A DNA stretch of 64,000 nucleotides from Chlorops oryzae (taxonomy: Eukaryota > Arthropoda > Insecta > Diptera > Chloropidae): NCBI GenBank assembly GCA_020466095.1, contig CM035807.1:84530241-84594240 (forward strand), given 5' to 3'. A program made the translations under genes and the position numbers. Shown one piece after another: positions 59,701-64,000 of this stretch; the first letter of the stretch is position 1, and the number at the start of each line of letters is the position of its first letter. The notes under the pieces were generated by a model. That model did no database searches. It was not told where the DNA came from and saw only the letters and a program-made list of their open reading frames with translations.

Positions 59701-61408
59701 TTTAAACTGCATGAGAACTAGCGGCTTTTGGTGTTTTCTAAGACTAATATTTAGTTTTTGGTCAACATTTAAAGTTTTCTGATAACTTTATATCCTCACT
59801 GAGAGATTGAAATGTCTATTTGTCTATTTGGTTTTTTTTTTTTTTTTTTTTTAATTTTTATAAGATTGTTTTTAGAGACAAATAAAAAATAAATGTTTAT
59901 TTTGCTTGCGTTAACAGGACGACGATGATGGGCACCTTGTGGTTTTGAATATCATAGAAGAACTAATGCGTAAAACTCAAGATGAGTACCTCGATCATTT
60001 TGCCCGTTTGGGTGTGTTTTCAAAAGTGCAAGCACTCATGGATCCCGATAATAATCAGAGCGAGTCAATTGTATTTGGAATATCTGCTGCACATGCAAGC
60101 AATTCCATAACAGCTGAAGAACAAGGAGCAAATTCATTGCAAACAATGTCTACGGGTTGGTATTATAGAAAAATAAAAAATATATAAAAATGTGTTAATA
60201 TGAGTAATATAATTCCCAAGAAGACACTATGGATGATGCAAAAGAGATCTTGCAAGGCAAAGCTTATCACTGGCATGATTGGAGCATATGTCGCGGACGG
60301 GACTGCTTGTATGTCTGGTCGGATTCAGCAGCTCTGGAACTATCGAATGGCTCTAATGGTTGGTTCCGATTTATATTAGATGGAAAACTGGCAACAATGT
60401 ATTCGAGTGGAAGCCCCGAAAACGGAAATGACAGTTCAGGTGAGCAGTTGTGGCTACGGCTATTTCAATAGTTTTGAATTATTGTGATGCTTTACGCCAT
60501 TACTTATTGGCACTTTTTCAATCTCATATCAATGCGATATTTTTTATTTGAGATGCATATATTAACAAAATTAAGATAGAGTAAAAATTCTTCAACTTAC
60601 TTAGTTAAAGCTTAAATTCACATTGATCTTTTGAAGAATATTGATGTCGTTAAAGTACTTAGTTGTCAAAACATCCATTTATGTTGCATAAACAGACTCA
60701 TCGAACAGTCTTTCCATTTAAAAAAAAAACAAGTAAGGTTACATTTAAATGGAAAAAAGAGAATTTATAGCACGGCGCGTAGCGGTGATTGTAAAAAATT
60801 AAAATGTAAAACTTTCAAACTTTTATATACCAATTCCTATTCTTGATTGGCGTTTTTAAATCCAAATTAAGAACATTTTTGGTTTGTGCTTTTATGTATA
60901 TTTTGATTGCAATTTTTATAGATATTGAAAATCGGTTAATAGGTGGTTGAAAAGTATATATGTATCTGATATATGGTCCCCGCTTAAAGCTTCGAAACTC
61001 TTGGCAATTTCATATTTGAGAGTACCGAATTCATTTCAAAATAAGCTTTCATCGTTAATAACAACGAGCTTACTAGGATTTTTGATGGTACATACAGGCC
61101 CTGATTTAGGAGTTTGGCAAGCCGGGCAAATGCCCAAAGCGCTGGGCTACCGACTAAATACGCAAAAAAAAAAATCTACTTGAGCTAAATTTAGAAGATA
61201 TTTTTATATAGAGGGACATATCGGAGATTATTTGTAACTTCTGTAGCTTTATAGGAAATATAAATCATAAATAATTTTCGCGGCTTTATAGGTTCAGTTA
61301 TGATTTTTGCTGCGGCTCTTTTGTGATAAAAAGTTTCGTTTTTATTATTTTAAACTATATATTTTTGTGTAGGAAGGGGTCGAAACAAGGAGTCAACCAC
61401 ACCGGAAG
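56800..61408 (+). CDS. HECTD1: E3 ubiquitin-protein ligase HECTD1, N-terminal part (runs off the right edge)
   Basis: Exons 56800-56939, 57004-58744, 59918-60155, 60221-60439 and 61373-61408 join in consistent phase and give residues 1 to about 791. The ATG follows a splice acceptor directly (TACTGATAG|ATG), so an untranslated exon lies upstream. The start [20 protein letters not shown] is near-identical in type to vertebrate HECTD1. Residues 48-320 form an ARM-like helical region ([34 protein letters not shown]), then a Ser/Thr-rich insert, and ankyrin repeats follow at about 391-513 ([31 protein letters not shown]). Exon 4 carries [16 protein letters not shown]. The family adds ubiquitin through a C-terminal HECT domain, which is outside the window. 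The 36-nt exon 5 is phase-neutral. The donor of exon 3 is weak (GTTGGT). In Drosophila the likely counterpart is annotated Ufd4, stated from memory. Confidence 0.92.
58745..59917 (+). other. HECTD1 intron 2
   Basis: GTAAAG donor after LDNE and TTAACAG acceptor before GACGACGATGATGGG. Read-through would add 15 residues and then stop at 58790-58792, giving a truncated protein. A run of about 20 T lies near 59831. The 88-residue frame at 59005-59271 has no motif. Confidence 0.8.
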
Positions 61409-64000
61409 GTGAGAAAAACCCAAAATTATGTTTCGCTTTTTCAAAAACTTTTATTTGTATACATTGCGAAACTTTTTCTTAGAGCTTAACTTTTGTTAAT
61501 TGTATTGTGTGTTGACTAAACGAAAGCACTCAAAGGCTAACACATTAACATTGCTGTGGTAAGTGTTCGCAGTCTTCGATTCATTGTTTGTTCATCTAAT
61601 AATCAGTAATTCGTGGCATTTGTTATTGTTGCATTTGATCATATTTGCATTTGAATCTGTAACTTTACCTCAATGGTTTTGTGTATGTTATGTAACTAAA
61701 AACTCACCTAAATTACTATTAACAAATGTTTCTAACCCAAGACCAAATGATATGTTTAAATAAGTATGAAAACGTAAGCCGATCTAGACCGATTAGGATG
61801 TTCATCCAACTTCCTAATATTTGATGCCGTAGAAAAACTTCCCTTCAGTAATGCAGTGACCAATATACCAAAATGGAGAACTTTGAGGTTACTCGAAATA
61901 TGAGTAGTAAAAATGTAGAGTATTTTATGTATGAGAATTGACTAGACCTTAGTAGCAAAAAGTGGTCTACAAGACCACTAAATAAAAAATTAGACCAACT
62001 GTGTTACATATGGGACACTTGACTTCTAATTGACCATAGTAGGTCTACCCGTGGAGTAGTTAAATGTGGGGGATAGACATTTTTCAATGACAGCTCAATG
62101 TTAAAAAAGACAGTTTAAAGCATTGATTGGCAAATTAAAAGGGAGTAGTTCTGGTATTTTTGTGACTAGTCGGGGAGTAGGTGGAGTTACCGGAGGGAAA
62201 TTTCACTAGTACTAATGTCACTCTACTCGTGTCTTTTACCAGTGGGTACTGGTCATAAACTACCCTTAAGGAATTTAAACTAATTTTTTAAATTAATTCA
62301 ACAACTGAATGATTTAAAGTTATAATTGATTAAATTATGACTATTTCCCATGGAGAAAACTAGCTTTTTTTTTAGCATGGCGATGTACTACGAATAAGTT
62401 AATTGTCCGAATCTGCGTATCTTTTAAATTAGGTCAAAATTAGTATGCTGTAAATTGTAAGTTCGTTTTTCTTGAACTGATTTATAAGTTATTCTTCTCA
62501 AATTGTTTGAAACACTATACAGAGCCAAAATACCACATAAAGTACCCTATAAATCAGAATGAAGTTTAGAAGATTTCTCTGTAGATTTTATCCAAGAAGA
62601 GCTCCTAAAGTTTACCTGGAATTGTGTGAGTATGTCCCTTGTGGTCCACACAATTAATTTCACATAAAAGAAAATTAAAGTGAAATCGAAATTAACACAA
62701 CATAAATACTTTCAATAGAACAGTAGATACGATATCAGTCATCATAAGTAACCAAAGCGATCATATATTTATGTTTTTTTCCGCAAAACTTAATTAACTG
62801 AAAATTTTCCGAAACCCCTAAAACCCCCCTGGATGCGCGTGCCTGATTGTAGTATCCTTGGCGTTAAAATTCTCCGTTACCGGGACAGATAAATTGAACA
62901 AAATTGTGCCTAAAGAAATAGAATTCTCGTTCGTTTATGTTTGTGTGTATTAAATGTTTGGGAAAATCCTGCAAAGCATAGCGAGAAAATCTGAAAACAT
63001 AAGGCTTTCCATGAGAGAAAAATTCTCATAGACACTTTACTTACTGGCATATCTGAGTATAGGCTCTTGAAGTAACGCTGGGTAAAACATACAGATAAAC
63101 AGATATTTGGGGAAGCTTTCCATTATTGTTACGGAATATTTCCGGAAAAGCCGACATGTAGTTCAACGTTTTTTTTTTTTTTTTTTTATGAATAATAGAA
63201 TTTTTCATTAACAGATTTGATGAACAGCAAAATCAACATTTAAAGCATGCGCGATCATTAATAACATACTTCGCCTTTTTTATTCATTCATTAAGCCTGA
63301 AGGGCTCCAGCCATGGTACGCCTTAGCTTGCCTCATCGCCATGTACTTATACCGTACGCCTGCACGCAAACGCAAAACCTCAAAATATCCCTCATGTATT
63401 TTTTGTTGACCTTTTTCGTATGCGGAAGGCAAGTTTTATCCGCCTATGAAGTCGGTTGCATCCTAGAAGAAAACTAAACGTCTTTGCGAACATCGCAAAT
63501 GACATTATCATTGAAAAGGAACTTTATGGATTTGAATGGGAAAAAAGCTATTACAAAATTTGGAATTTTTTTTTTCTAAATTGCAATAAAATCAATTTTT
63601 TCGGTAAATTGGAAGTTTTATGAGATTTTTCGTGTGCTCCTATTTCATAATAATTTTCAAGGATAAAAACGGTTTTGATAAAAAAATAATATTCTAGCTA
63701 CTCAAAGCTGAAATTTTCTCGTTTTCATCCGCGATGTCATGACTCATGAAAAAACAAGATTTAATTTATTTTACTTTCGATTTTATTAAAGCGAATCGAG
63801 ACCAAAGCGCAGCCCAAAATAAAGTAAATTAAATTTTATCTCATGGTCATATATACATATAAAAAAAAATCAAAATTATTTTAATTCAGCACGAGCTGTC
63901 ACTAACAAACGTTCTTCAGCCGGGGCGTTTCATATCATCAATAAAATCGTAAAGGGTTTTCTGCCAATACACAAATCTGTTATGACTTCCCCTACACATA
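61409..64000 (+). other. HECTD1 intron (incomplete)
   Basis: No further HECTD1 exon was recognised up to the right edge, so this is read as a long intron. Positions 61940-62240 have repeated GTCTAC, GGTCTAC and GGAGTAG words in both orientations, resembling a decayed palindromic element. A T run lies at 63170-63187. Confidence 0.5.

Overview
The window looks like euchromatin of a higher fly. The basis is three conserved genes with fly-like gene models (a cabut-type Sp/KLF factor, Mediator subunit MED15, and the HECTD1 ubiquitin ligase), short introns inside coding regions, and abundant INE-1/DINE-1-like elements and MITEs in AT-rich spacers. Introns and spacers are larger and more repeat-laden than in Drosophila melanogaster, which suits a tephritid or a similar brachyceran. 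That placement is inference, made without any database search.

Region 1-37 kb is gene-poor. It holds one very likely short first coding exon on the minus strand (8074-8116), which encodes the MSRRKQ NuRD-binding N-terminus of the FOG/SALL/BCL11 class. Its position next to cabut suggests u-shaped (FOG), whose remaining exons would lie beyond the left edge. A second splice-bounded 106-nt open exon on the minus strand (30889-30994) looks like half of a GATA-type zinc finger and has no parent gene visible here. The rest is dominated by transposon debris: nine copies or fragments of a DINE-1/helentron-like family, two hAT-type MITEs (one with a perfect 8-bp target duplication, one with 7 of 8 bases matching), several TA-flanked Tc1/pogo-type MITEs, a family with CCCRGC...GGAAAT ends, a tRNA-derived SINE, three other decayed tRNA-like sequences, a 0.5-kb ATCGAT-rich minisatellite, and an imperfect 0.9-kb tandem duplication that may be an assembly artefact.

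Region 37-46.4 kb carries a convergent pair. cabut (cbt, plus strand, 37745-40686) has two coding exons and three C-terminal C2H2 fingers. MED15 (minus strand, 46344-43166) has a KIX domain, a Q-rich middle and a conserved C-terminal domain in five or six exons. Its first intron contains a DINE-like insertion. One 66-nt intron is in frame and stop-free, so it can be retained without breaking the protein.

Region 46.4-56.8 kb is again intergenic. It holds inverted-repeat MITEs and a dead Tc1-like transposase relic. From 56.8 kb the plus strand encodes the N-terminal part of HECTD1 (ARM-like region, ankyrin repeats, start of the middle region) in five visible exons. The gene runs out of the window to the right, and its catalytic HECT domain is not present. 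The genes share a theme of transcriptional and ubiquitin regulation, but nothing in the sequence shows that they work as a unit.
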